Shown here: piece after piece, positions 46,360-55,119 of the stretch
Layout: each line of letters begins with the position of its first letter
Position numbering within the stretch: position 1 is the stretch's first letter
From: Acidimicrobiia bacterium
GTDB lineage: Bacteria; Actinomycetota; Acidimicrobiia; Acidimicrobiales; Bin134
Assembly: GCA_022826705.1 (NCBI GenBank)
Contig: JAJDUJ010000007.1
Location: 147,134-211,133, forward strand
DNA length: 64,000 nucleotides
Direction: 5' to 3'
The notes under the pieces: model-generated
What the model was told of the DNA's origin: nothing
Database searches by the model: none
What the model saw: only the letters and a program-made list of their open reading frames with translations
Translations under genes and position numbers: made by a program

Positions 46360-47319
46360 CTAGGGGACAAGAACGATCTTGCCAAAGAAATCGGAACTCT
46401 CCATCAACCGATGAGCCTCCGCGATCTCGTCCAACCCGTACACCGCGGCAATCTGCGGCGTGACCTGTCCCTGGGCGATCATCGACAGCAAACCCTGCAT
46501 AGTGGCTGCGATCCGCTGATTGTCGGGGCGGCCCACGCCCATGAGGGTGATGCCCTTCACGAACAATTGGCCCAAGTGCAATTCCCCCATGTGCCCGGCG
46601 GTGACCCCGCAGGTCACGAACCGGCCTTCGGGGGCCAGCGACCGGATCGCGGCGGCGAACACCGGGGTGCCCACATGGTCGAGCACCACGTCCACCCCTC
46701 TGCCGTCGGTGGCCCCTCTCACGGCCGCAACGATGTCGTCGCTGTAGTGATCGATGGCCAGATCCGCTCCCAGCTCCACCGCTCGAGCCCGTTTGTCGGC
46801 TGAGCCCGCGGTGGCAATCACCCGACAGTCCATCGCCCGGGCAATCTGTATCCCGAAGCTGCCCACTCCCGAGCCAGCGGCCATCACCAGCACGGTCTCT
46901 CCCGGCTGGACCTGAGCCTTCTCGATAAGAGCCTGATGGGCTGATCGGCCCGCAGTGGGGGTAGCACCGCCAGCCTCGAAGCTGATGCCGTCAGGAAGGG
47001 GAAACGTCAACTCCGCGGGAGCTAGCGCCAGCGAGGCGTGGGTCCGCTCGCCCGACGCCACCACCCGATCACCCACCGCCACCGTGTTCACCTGCACACC
47101 CACTGCCTCCACCACCCCGGCAATGTCGCGTCCGCCCACATGCTGGGGCCAGCGAAGCTTCATGCCGTGCGAGCCCTCCCGCCAATACACGTCTACCCGA
47201 TCCATCGACGTGGCCTTCACCTGGATCAGCACATCGTGAGGGCCGGGCTCGGGATCGGGTAGCTCCCCCACCCGCAGCACATCCAGCCCGCCCTGGGTCT
47301 CGTGGTAGGCGGCCCGCAC
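46360..47319 (-). CDS. Zinc-free medium-chain dehydrogenase / quinone oxidoreductase
   Basis: This 319-residue MDR protein has the GroES-like N-terminal domain (RVDVYWREGSHG ... VGGRDIAGVVEAVG), the NADPH motif GSGVGSFGIQIARAMDC, and the closing GLDEIAEAHRLMES. Zinc-binding cysteines of alcohol dehydrogenases are absent, fitting the quinone-oxidoreductase branch. The GTG start follows the NTF2-like gene stop by two bases, so it is the second gene of a four-gene operon. Confidence 0.85.
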   Translation of the reverse strand: MRAAYHETQGGLDVLRVGELPDPEPGPHDVLIQVKATSMDRVDVYWREGSHGMKLRWPQHVGGRDIAGVVEAVGVQVNTVAVGDRVVASGERTHASLALAPAELTFPLPDGISFEAGGATPTAGRSAHQALIEKAQVQPGETVLVMAAGSGVGSFGIQIARAMDCRVIATAGSADKRARAVELGADLAIDHYSDDIVAAVRGATDGRGVDVVLDHVGTPVFAAAIRSLAPEGRFVTCGVTAGHMGELHLGQLFVKGITLMGVGRPDNQRIAATMQGLLSMIAQGQVTPQIAAVYGLDEIAEAHRLMESSDFFGKIVLVP

Positions 47320-47321
47320 GG

Positions 47322-47951
47322 TCAGCGCACTCGCACGCTGGGGAGTCTTTCGGCTTTACCCCGCAACCAGGTCAGGAACTCCCCCACCGGCGCGGGCTCG
47401 GCCACATCGGCGGGTTCGGCCAGGCGGGTCTCCCAGAACTCCCGATAGGTGGGCCAGAACTCGTGCCACGCCCCCTCGTAGGGCTCCTCGTCGGGCCAGC
47501 GCATCTTGTTGTCTCCGATCGGTGGGGCGTTCAGATCGGTGGCATACCAGTACAGGGGAAGCCGCCGCCGGAAGTACCACCGGCCGTCGATGCGCTCGTA
47601 GTCGTCCCAGTACATCATGGTCATGATCACCCACTCGTCGCCGGTCTCATGCTCGTTGCGGGAGTACACCACCCCCCGGGCCCGATTGGGCCCGTCGAAC
47701 TCGATTATGTGGTTGCCGGTCACATGGGCGGTGCCGGTGAACTGACTGCTCATCGTTTCGCGGAACCACTCGGCCAGCGCGGCCCGCCCGGAACGCCCCC
47801 GGCCCACCTGCACATCGGCGGGGAACAGGCTGACCCATGCATCGGTGGCCCGCATATCCAACGCCAGGCAGTAGCGGGCAGCCAACCCCCGGATCTCCTC
47901 GATGGACTCCAACCGCTCCAGCCGCTCCTCCAGCAATTCTGTGGACTCCAT
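47322..47951 (-). CDS. NTF2-like / SnoaL_4 family protein
   Basis: This 209-residue protein has RLESIEEIRGLAARYCLALDM, then the NTF2-like cone with FTGTAHVTGNHIIEFDG and MMYWDDYERIDGRWYFRRR. The C-terminal extension of about 60 residues is longer than in the two other NTF2-like proteins here. It heads the operon with a quinone oxidoreductase and two MaoC subunits. TAAGTT six bases before the ATG indicates a leaderless mRNA starting beside a perfect palindrome. Confidence 0.78.
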   Translation of the reverse strand: MESTELLEERLERLESIEEIRGLAARYCLALDMRATDAWVSLFPADVQVGRGRSGRAALAEWFRETMSSQFTGTAHVTGNHIIEFDGPNRARGVVYSRNEHETGDEWVIMTMMYWDDYERIDGRWYFRRRLPLYWYATDLNAPPIGDNKMRWPDEEPYEGAWHEFWPTYREFWETRLAEPADVAEPAPVGEFLTWLRGKAERLPSVRVR

Positions 47952-47957
47952 GGCGGC

Positions 47958-47977
47958 AACTTAGCGGCCGCTAAAGT
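47958..47977. promoter_or_regulatory. Divergent leaderless promoter region: TAAGTT (minus) and TAAAGT (plus)
   Basis: TAAGTT (47958-47963, minus) lies 6 bases before ATG 47951, and TAAAGT (47972-47977, plus) lies 8 bases before ATG 47986. The two -10 elements flank and overlap the palindrome at 47961-47974. Confidence 0.45.
47961..47974. promoter_or_regulatory. Perfect 14-base palindrome, likely operator for a divergent promoter pair
   Basis: TTAGCGGCCGCTAA is an exact palindrome centred in the 34-base gap between two divergent genes, and it overlaps both putative -10 hexamers. A repressor bound here would shut both genes. No candidate regulator gene is adjacent. Confidence 0.55.
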
Positions 47978-47985
47978 GCGGCCCC

Positions 47986-48684
47986 ATGACCGCAGGAGTT
48001 GTTTTGGCCCATGGGGCGTTTCACGGACCGTGGTGTTGGGAACGGGTGCAGGAGTGCTTGAGGGACATGAGCATCGCCGCCCACGCTTCCGATCTGTGCC
48101 GTCCGACCACCGCAGAGGACATCGCCACATTCCAGGCCGATGTAAACGGCATGAGGGAGCATTTGGGTGGTGAAGGGCCAGTGGTGGCTGTGGGCCATTC
48201 GCTCGGCGGCCTGTCTATCTCCGGGCTCGACCCGGCCACGGTGGACCACCTGGTATACCTGGCCGCCATCCTCCCCGGCGACGAGAGCGGCGAGGCGAAT
48301 CCCCCCGATGTGGCCGAAGCGGTGATCGCCGAGAACTTCTTCCCCGCCCTTGAACACGGCGAAGACGGCTACAGCTCGGTGAAGCCCGGGGCCGCAGGCG
48401 ACCTCTTCTACCACGACTGCACCCCTGAAGATGTCGCCTGGGCCGAGTCGCAGCTCCGCCCCCAGCCGCTAGGCCAAGCGCCGTACAGCTTCGCTCGGGC
48501 GGCCTGGCGGGACGTGGAGTCCACCTACATCGTGTGCGCCGACGACCGCACTCTGACCGCCGAGTTTCAGCGGACATGCGCGGGCCTGGTCGGCAGCTCC
48601 GTGGTGATGGAGGGCAGCCACTCCCCCATGCTGGCCCAGCCCGAGGCCGTGGCCGCGGTAATTGCCCAGGCCACCGGCCTGTAG
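47986..48684 (+). CDS. Alpha/beta hydrolase
   Basis: This 232-residue hydrolase has the AHGAFHGPWCWE oxyanion opening, the nucleophile elbow VGHSLGGLS, and a C-terminal GSHSPMLAQPEAV His motif. Its layout is close to the salicylate-esterase/hydroxynitrile-lyase (MES) group. It is divergent from the NTF2/ADH/MaoC operon across a palindromic operator-like sequence, so it may be co-regulated with it. The substrate is unknown. Confidence 0.83.
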   Translation: MTAGVVLAHGAFHGPWCWERVQECLRDMSIAAHASDLCRPTTAEDIATFQADVNGMREHLGGEGPVVAVGHSLGGLSISGLDPATVDHLVYLAAILPGDESGEANPPDVAEAVIAENFFPALEHGEDGYSSVKPGAAGDLFYHDCTPEDVAWAESQLRPQPLGQAPYSFARAAWRDVESTYIVCADDRTLTAEFQRTCAGLVGSSVVMEGSHSPMLAQPEAVAAVIAQATGL

Positions 48685-48718
48685 CACCACCCGGCCCAAC
48701 CATCTGAAAGGAATCCCC

Positions 48719-49750
48719 ATGGAATACCGCACACTGGGAGGATCCGGAGTCCAGGTGAGCACCCTGTGCCTGGGGGCCATGATGTACGGACCCGCGGGCA
48801 ACAACGACGAAGCCGAGTGCGCGGCCATGACCCACAAGGCGCTCGACGCGGGGATCAACTTCATCGACACCGCCGACCGCTACAGCATGGGCATCTCCGA
48901 GGAGATCGTCGGGCGGGCCATCAAGGGCCGGCGCGACAACGTGGTGTTGGCCACCAAGTTCTACGGACCGATGGGCGACGACATCAACATGCAGGGCGGC
49001 TCCCGCCGCTGGGTGACCCAGGCGGTGGAAGACAGCCTGCGCCGCCTCGACACCGACTATATCGACCTGTACCAGATGCACCGCCCCGACCCCCGCACCG
49101 ACTTCGGCGACACTCTGGCCGCGCTCACCGACCTGGTGCGGGCCGGCAAGATCCGCATGATCGGCACCTCCACCTTCCCCGCCGAACTCATCGTGGAAGG
49201 CCAATGGGCCGCCGAGCGCCGCGGATTGGAGCGGGTCCGCTGCGAGCAACCCCCTTACTCCATCTTCACCCGGGAGATCGAGCGGGCGGTACTGCCCACC
49301 TGCCTGGCCTACGACATGGGCGTAATCGTGTGGAGCCCGCTCAACGGCGGCTGGCTCACCGGCAAATACCGCAAAGACGCCGACTGGCCGGAGAACTCCC
49401 GGGCCACCCGCAATCTGGTCAGCGCCAAACGCTGGGACCGAGAAAACCCCGTGGTGGCCCACAAGCTCGACCTCGTGGAGGAACTCGATGCCCTGGCCGC
49501 CGAGGTGGGCTGTTCAATGGCCACCCTGGCCTACGCCTTTACCTTGGCCCACCCCGCGGTCACCTCTACCATCATCGGCCCCCGCACCCCCCAGCAACTC
49601 GACGCCGCCCTAGAAGACCCCGATCTGCGGCTAACCAACGATGTCCTAGACCGAATCGACGAATTGGTCCCTCCCGGCAAAGACCTAAACCCCGACGACG
49701 CCTTCTACATCCCCCCAGCGGTCTCCGACCCCGCTCTTCGGAGGATCTAG
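48719..49750 (+). CDS. Aldo/keto reductase
   Basis: This 343-residue AKR has the catalytic set Asp and Tyr in FIDTADRYSMG, Lys in NVVLATKFYG and His in LYQMHRPDP, plus SPLNGGWLTGKYR and the NADPH-binding STIIGPRTPQQL. ATG 48719 has GAAAGGAAT upstream; the open frame before it is not used. The stop interlocks with the convergent transporter gene (CTAG). It reduces carbonyl compounds with NADPH; the natural substrate is unknown. Confidence 0.88.
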   Translation: MEYRTLGGSGVQVSTLCLGAMMYGPAGNNDEAECAAMTHKALDAGINFIDTADRYSMGISEEIVGRAIKGRRDNVVLATKFYGPMGDDINMQGGSRRWVTQAVEDSLRRLDTDYIDLYQMHRPDPRTDFGDTLAALTDLVRAGKIRMIGTSTFPAELIVEGQWAAERRGLERVRCEQPPYSIFTREIERAVLPTCLAYDMGVIVWSPLNGGWLTGKYRKDADWPENSRATRNLVSAKRWDRENPVVAHKLDLVEELDALAAEVGCSMATLAYAFTLAHPAVTSTIIGPRTPQQLDAALEDPDLRLTNDVLDRIDELVPPGKDLNPDDAFYIPPAVSDPALRRI

Positions 49751-52659
49751 GTCGTACGCTCCCCAGACCGCTCAATAGCCCGCACATCAGTCCCCAGGTA
49801 AGAGGCAATCACCAGCGGATCGTTCCGCACCTCCTCCGGAGATCCCTCGGAGATCACTCGCCCTGCCTCCAAGCAGTAGACCCGGTCGCTGATGCTCATG
49901 ACCAGCGGCATGTCGTGCTCGATCACCACCACCGCTGCGCCCAGCTCGGCCTGGATGCGCCGGATGAGCGGACCGAACGCCTCGCTCTCCCGCTGGGCCA
50001 CACCCCCGGTGGGCTCGTCTAACAGCAGCACCTTGGCGTCCACCGCCAGCAGGCTGGCCAGTTCCACTATCCGGCGCGTCCCGGTGGACAGGTTGGAGAT
50101 GAAGTGGTCGGCATAGCGACCCAGCCCCACAAAGTCCATGAGGCCGTCGACGTCGGCCCGCTTGCGCCGCTCCTGGCCCGGCGATGGCGGCACTCCCAGC
50201 AGCGACGGCACCAGCAAGGAGCGGTCACGGGCCTCCATGGCCACCATCAACGCTTCCCTCACGGTGAGATCCGGATAGATCTTGGCATGCTGGAATCCCC
50301 GGCCCAGGCCGCCCCGGTGACGGCGGTATGACGGCAGGCGCGAGATGTCCCTTCCCAGCACTTCCACTTGGCCTTTGAACGGCACGAACCCGCTGACCGC
50401 GTTCATGAGGGTGGACTTGCCCGCGCCATTGGAGCCGATCAGGCCGACCAGCTCTCCCTGGTACACGTCAATGGAGACCTCGTCCACCGCCACCTTCCCG
50501 CCGAAGTGGACATGTACGTTCCGCACCGCCAGCCACGGTTGACCCTCCTCTACCGAAACCGTGCGCTCGCTGGTGATCGGCACCGGCTTGTCCAACGCCG
50601 GCACCGGCATTGCCGCGTCGCGCGCCGCCATGCGCTCATCGGCCAGCCCCAACAAGAAGTCGCGCAGCTTGTAGAGGAGCTGCATGAACCCGCCGGGGAA
50701 GTACATCAACAACAGCAACAGGCCCACACCGGAAGTGAGCAGACGCACTTCGTCGCTGGCCCCGAAGATGGCGGGAATGCCCTTCACCCACAGCACGCCC
50801 AGCAGCGGCCCGGCAATCGAACCCAGCCCGCCGATGATGGCGATGGCGATCACGTTGATCGACTCGTTGGAGTTGAACAGGACTTGGGGGTTGATGGTGG
50901 GCTCGCCGGTGATGATCAACCCGCCCCCCAGTGCGGCCAGCCCCCCGGCCAGGGTGAACGAGATGAGCTTGATCCGGCTACCCGACACGGTGGAGGCGGC
51001 GGCCATGTCCTCGTTGTCGCGCACCGCGATCATCATTCGGCCGATTCCGGTCTTGCGCAGGTGCGCCACCATCCACACCGCCAGGGCCAGCAAAACAAGC
51101 ACCAAGAAGAAGAACGACTTGCGGGAGGCGGTGAAGTCGAACGGGCCCCACACCGGCGGGATGACTTTGGGCGTATTGGTGGCCCCCTGAGTGAACACGT
51201 CCTGCCCGAAGATCCACGACATGGCGGCGATGGCGAACGCCAGCGTGGTCACCGCCAGCATGAGCCCCTTCACCCGCAGCGCGGGCACGCCGATGATGAA
51301 GGCGGTGACCATTCCCGCGGCCACCGCGATCACCATGGCCACCCCCCAGGGAAGGTCGAACGACCAATCCCACCAGTCGAACGGTATCGGGATGTCGCCG
51401 TTCTCGGTTAGCGCTACCACCGTGAGGCCGCCCACTCCGGCGAAGGCGAACTGGCCCAACGAGAGCTGCCCCGCCCAGCCGGTGAGCATCGACACCGACA
51501 AGGCGATCAAAGCGAAGCCCAAGATGCGGGTCCAGGTGTAGAGGTTGGAGTTCTTGGTGAGGAACAGCCCGAGCAGCACCAGAGCACCGAACAGGGCGAC
51601 GAATCCGAACCTCGACAGGTTGCGGACGTACCACAGGCCTCGGAGCCGCTCAGGGATGGCCTTCACCTTGGGCGACAGCGACCACTCTCCTTCGTCGTCG
51701 GTGCCCCGGCGGGCGAACATCACCGTGATCACCAAGATGGCGATGAAGAAGATCACATCCACCGCCTCGCGGATCTCCCGGTCGACGTTGCCCTGGAACA
51801 GCCGCTGGAAGATGCCCAGACAGATGCCGGCGATCAGGGTGACCCACAGCGATCGCATCCGGGCGATCAACGCCACCAGCAGCACCCGAAGAAGCAGGCC
51901 CGGCCCGAGGCTGGCAGTGCCCGCATCGGCCGCGCTGACCCGGAATGGTGCCAGCAAGATCAACGTAATACCGGCCAGCGCCCCGCCGATGGTCCACACC
52001 ATGGTGGACACCCGTCGCACGCTGATGCCAAACAGGCGGCCCGTGTCGGCGTTCTCTGCGGATGCTCGAATGGCCAGCCCAAAACGTGTGCGACCCAAGA
52101 ACAGCGCCAAGATTGCGATCACCAGCGGCACCAGGATCATCACAATCAATTCACGGCCCCCAAACCGGAGGTCACCCGTAGGCGCCCATCTCCTTGTGTT
52201 GAGATCGGCGATTTCCCAGTGAATGAAATCGAAATCCAATTCAAAACCTGTCGGCACGGGAAACGCTGTCGGAAGGGGAAACGGCCCCGGCCGAGAGACA
52301 TCGGGCAGCTCAATGGAGGCGAAGATGGCCAACTGGGCCACCCCCAGCGTGGCGATGAACAGCACCAGGCGCGGCGAGTCGAACAGCCGCCGCACCACCA
52401 CCAACTCGGTGACCATGGCGAACCCGGCCGCCGCCCCAACCGACAAGAAGAATGCCAGCCAGTAGGGCACGTCGTAGCGGAACGTGAGCATGGCCATCAG
52501 GGCCACGCCGAAGCTCCCGATCTCGGCGTGGGCGAAGTTGAGCACTCCGGTGGACCGGTAGATGAGCACGAAGCCGGCGGCCAGCGCGGCCACGATGAGC
52601 CCCTGCACGCTGCCCGAGAACAGGTCCTGTTGGGAGATCTCCCAGCCGATGTCGATCAC
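49747..52659 (-). CDS. Fused branched-chain amino acid-type ABC transporter: LivH-LivM-LivG
   Basis: This 970-residue single chain combines three normally separate subunits. Residues about 10-320 are a LivH permease (STGVLNFAHAEIGSFG), about 350-670 a LivM permease (LTGWAGQLSLGQFAFAGVGG), and about 710-960 a LivG ATPase with Walker A GSNGAGKST (742-750), signature LSTGTRR (857-863), Walker B VLLLDE (877-882) and His915. It should form the membrane core and one ATPase of an importer. It is downstream of the MFS-LivF gene by 44 bases. The GTG start lacks a strong ribosome site. Confidence 0.9.
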   Translation of the reverse strand: MIDIGWEISQQDLFSGSVQGLIVAALAAGFVLIYRSTGVLNFAHAEIGSFGVALMAMLTFRYDVPYWLAFFLSVGAAAGFAMVTELVVVRRLFDSPRLVLFIATLGVAQLAIFASIELPDVSRPGPFPLPTAFPVPTGFELDFDFIHWEIADLNTRRWAPTGDLRFGGRELIVMILVPLVIAILALFLGRTRFGLAIRASAENADTGRLFGISVRRVSTMVWTIGGALAGITLILLAPFRVSAADAGTASLGPGLLLRVLLVALIARMRSLWVTLIAGICLGIFQRLFQGNVDREIREAVDVIFFIAILVITVMFARRGTDDEGEWSLSPKVKAIPERLRGLWYVRNLSRFGFVALFGALVLLGLFLTKNSNLYTWTRILGFALIALSVSMLTGWAGQLSLGQFAFAGVGGLTVVALTENGDIPIPFDWWDWSFDLPWGVAMVIAVAAGMVTAFIIGVPALRVKGLMLAVTTLAFAIAAMSWIFGQDVFTQGATNTPKVIPPVWGPFDFTASRKSFFFLVLVLLALAVWMVAHLRKTGIGRMMIAVRDNEDMAAASTVSGSRIKLISFTLAGGLAALGGGLIITGEPTINPQVLFNSNESINVIAIAIIGGLGSIAGPLLGVLWVKGIPAIFGASDEVRLLTSGVGLLLLLMYFPGGFMQLLYKLRDFLLGLADERMAARDAAMPVPALDKPVPITSERTVSVEEGQPWLAVRNVHVHFGGKVAVDEVSIDVYQGELVGLIGSNGAGKSTLMNAVSGFVPFKGQVEVLGRDISRLPSYRRHRGGLGRGFQHAKIYPDLTVREALMVAMEARDRSLLVPSLLGVPPSPGQERRKRADVDGLMDFVGLGRYADHFISNLSTGTRRIVELASLLAVDAKVLLLDEPTGGVAQRESEAFGPLIRRIQAELGAAVVVIEHDMPLVMSISDRVYCLEAGRVISEGSPEEVRNDPLVIASYLGTDVRAIERSGERTT

Positions 52660-52703
52660 AGCACGGCCATCCGGTGTCGGCCTGCGTCAGCTAGCCTCAC
52701 CGC

Positions 52704-54995
52704 TCAACCACCCTCGGCGCCGAGGAACACCGCCCGTACGAGGTCGTCTCGCTCGGCCAGCTCCTGGGCCGGACCCTCGAAGCGCACCCGGCCCTTCTCC
52801 ATGAACACCGCCCGCTCGGCCACGCTCAGGGCCACGTTCAGCGACTGCTCCACGATGATCATGGTGAGCCCGGTTTCCTTCAGTTGCTCCACCACCTCCA
52901 GCAGCTCTTGCACCACCACCGGGGCCAAGCCCAACGAGAGCTCGTCAATGAGCAGCACCTCGGGTTCGTGCATCAAGCCCATTCCGAAGGCCAGCATCTG
53001 CTGCTGGCCCCCGGAGAGGTCTCCAGCGGCTTGGGTGCGCTTCTCCCGCAGCGCACCGAACACGTCGTACACCCGCTCGACTCGCCGGAAGATCTCGGCC
53101 TTCTCCTCTTTCGTGCTGAGCATGGTGGCCAGAAGGTTCTCCTCCACCGTCAGGCCGGGGAACACTCCGGCGCCTCCCCGCACCTGCACGATGCCCTGTT
53201 TGAAGCGCAGCTCGGCATCGGCGTAGGTGATGGTGCGCCCGTTGAGCCGGATGGCCCCCCGGTCGGGCACGCCCAAGCCGCTCACCGCCCGCAAAAGGGT
53301 GGACTTGCCCGCGCCGTTGGTGCCCAGAAGGGCCAGCGTCTCACCGCGGCGCACCTCCAGCCCGCAGTCGAACAGCACCTGCACCGGGCCGTAGCTGTAG
53401 TCCAGCCCCCGTACCTGGAGCACCGGAATGTCGTCGGGGTGCTCCGACATGCGGCGCATCTCCTCTTGCTCCTCAACCAGCTCGCTCACCGCCAGCGAGA
53501 TGTCGCGCTTGATGTAGCGGGAGCCGTAAGCCACCAGCAGGCCGCCGATGATCGAAGCCGGCGGGGCCACGACGCTTAGCGCGAGGCGCTCACCATGAGC
53601 ATCGCTTATGGCCCCACCGATGATGCTGCCCATAAACCCGCCCATCAAGAAAATGAACACCGGCAGCAGGGCAAACGCCTGCGCCCGCATCCGGTAAGGG
53701 GCCACCGCGCCGATAATGGGGCCAGCAGCCACAAATGCGGCTGATGTGCATCCGCTGGCCAGTCCGATGCCCAAGATCAATAGGCCCGGTTGGTGGAACC
53801 TCAACGCCACGAGGATCAGCAACCCATAGGCCACCACGAAAACGCCGGCACTCCGCACCATCTTGGCCGGATCGGTGCGGAACATTCCGCTAAAGGCACG
53901 ACCTGCAAGCGGAATCGTGAACAAGCTAGGCAACCAGATGAGCGAGGTGTATATGCCCCTTTCCAAAGGTTCGTAGCCGTACTCCTCTTCCATAAGCAGA
54001 TTGAGCAGGCTGGGAACCGTCACAAGGGCAAATCCAAGAGTCCCCACCCCCACTGCCAAGAAGTAGAAGGTCTTGACCTTCTTGAGACGGGCGAACGCAG
54101 TGGACATCGAAACGGGTAGGTCCGAGCCGATGGGGGGCATGTCGTACTGTTCCCCCAAAATCGCCTGCTGTTCATTGCCCGCGCGACGAGGTTCTCTCAG
54201 GAAGATGGCGGCTGCGATAACCAAGACCGCGGTGGGCACGGCGAAAATGAAGAATGGCCAGCGCCACCCATCAGCTCCCCCGGCAGCCTGGGCAATGGCA
54301 CCAGCCGTAACCGGTCCGATGAGCAAACCGATGGGTCGGCCCATACCCTCAAAGGCAAATATGCGGGTCCGAGCGGCAATCGGATAGGAGTCAGTCAGCA
54401 GCGAGGAGTGGACGGGCAGGCGGTTGGACTGTCCCACCCCGGTGAACACTCTCGCCCAGAAGAACTGGAATGGATTGATCACCAACCCTGTCAAGAACAC
54501 ACTGGCGGCCCACCACGCAGTAGCAACGGGGACGATGAGAGTGCGCTTGACCCTGTCGGCCAGCCATGCCAACGGCACTGCCCCCAACACCAGCGCCACT
54601 CCACCAAAGCCGGCAATGCCCAGGATGACGGTATCGGAGACATCGAAGGCATCCTGAAGATCGGAAATCAATACGGTTACTGCTCCCCGGTCGAGCTCGT
54701 CGACCACATTGAGCAGGAACAAAATCAACACCATGCTCAATCCGCCGACCCGGATGGACTCTTTGAGGGTCATGGGCTCTTCGCCCACGCCGGGGAGCAG
54801 GTCGTCGGGAAGCACCACGATCTCCGATTTGGCTTCCTGCTCCGCCAAGCGCTTGGACTCCTCCTCGAAGACCGCCGATGCCAGATTGGCCGGATCGTCG
54901 AGTTCGTCCGGGTGGTTCAGATCCGGAACCTCCATAGGGGGCTCGTCCCGTGCGGAATTGCCGGTCGAGGACTCCATGTCCACCGGCTCATCCAT
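52704..54995 (-). CDS. Fusion of a major facilitator (MFS) transporter with a LivF-type ABC ATPase
   Basis: The protein has 763 residues. An acidic N-terminal tail (1-80) is followed by 10-12 hydrophobic helices of an MFS protein (about 85-490), with the motif-A loop LAWLADRVKR (142-151) and FAFEGMGRPIGLLIGP. Residues about 525-757 are a LivF ATPase: Walker A GTNGAGKST (558-566), signature LSGGQQQ (660-666), Walker B VLLIDE (690-695) and VEQS in place of the H-loop, as usual for LivF. The reading frame is continuous with no internal stop. It is the first gene of the LivHMG operon and divergent from the binding protein. Confidence 0.88.
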   Translation of the reverse strand: MDEPVDMESSTGNSARDEPPMEVPDLNHPDELDDPANLASAVFEEESKRLAEQEAKSEIVVLPDDLLPGVGEEPMTLKESIRVGGLSMVLILFLLNVVDELDRGAVTVLISDLQDAFDVSDTVILGIAGFGGVALVLGAVPLAWLADRVKRTLIVPVATAWWAASVFLTGLVINPFQFFWARVFTGVGQSNRLPVHSSLLTDSYPIAARTRIFAFEGMGRPIGLLIGPVTAGAIAQAAGGADGWRWPFFIFAVPTAVLVIAAAIFLREPRRAGNEQQAILGEQYDMPPIGSDLPVSMSTAFARLKKVKTFYFLAVGVGTLGFALVTVPSLLNLLMEEEYGYEPLERGIYTSLIWLPSLFTIPLAGRAFSGMFRTDPAKMVRSAGVFVVAYGLLILVALRFHQPGLLILGIGLASGCTSAAFVAAGPIIGAVAPYRMRAQAFALLPVFIFLMGGFMGSIIGGAISDAHGERLALSVVAPPASIIGGLLVAYGSRYIKRDISLAVSELVEEQEEMRRMSEHPDDIPVLQVRGLDYSYGPVQVLFDCGLEVRRGETLALLGTNGAGKSTLLRAVSGLGVPDRGAIRLNGRTITYADAELRFKQGIVQVRGGAGVFPGLTVEENLLATMLSTKEEKAEIFRRVERVYDVFGALREKRTQAAGDLSGGQQQMLAFGMGLMHEPEVLLIDELSLGLAPVVVQELLEVVEQLKETGLTMIIVEQSLNVALSVAERAVFMEKGRVRFEGPAQELAERDDLVRAVFLGAEGG

Positions 54996-55059
54996 GGCAG
55001 CCCCTCATCGGGGCAAGACACTAGGACATTCGCGACGCGTAGCGCACGGTAACGACTGG

Positions 55060-55088
55060 TTCACAGCCGACCAATCATCGGCTAGGGT
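55060..55088 (+). promoter_or_regulatory. Putative promoter of the branched-chain binding-protein gene
   Basis: TTCACA (55060-55065) and TAGGGT (55083-55088) are separated by 17 bases, and the spacer itself is bounded by GCCGA/TCGGC, a 5-base inverted repeat. The GTG start at 55120 with AGGGGGG would leave a leader of roughly 25 bases. Confidence 0.4.
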
Positions 55089-55119
55089 TCACCGTTCAAA
55101 CGTCCGTAGGGGGGTAACC

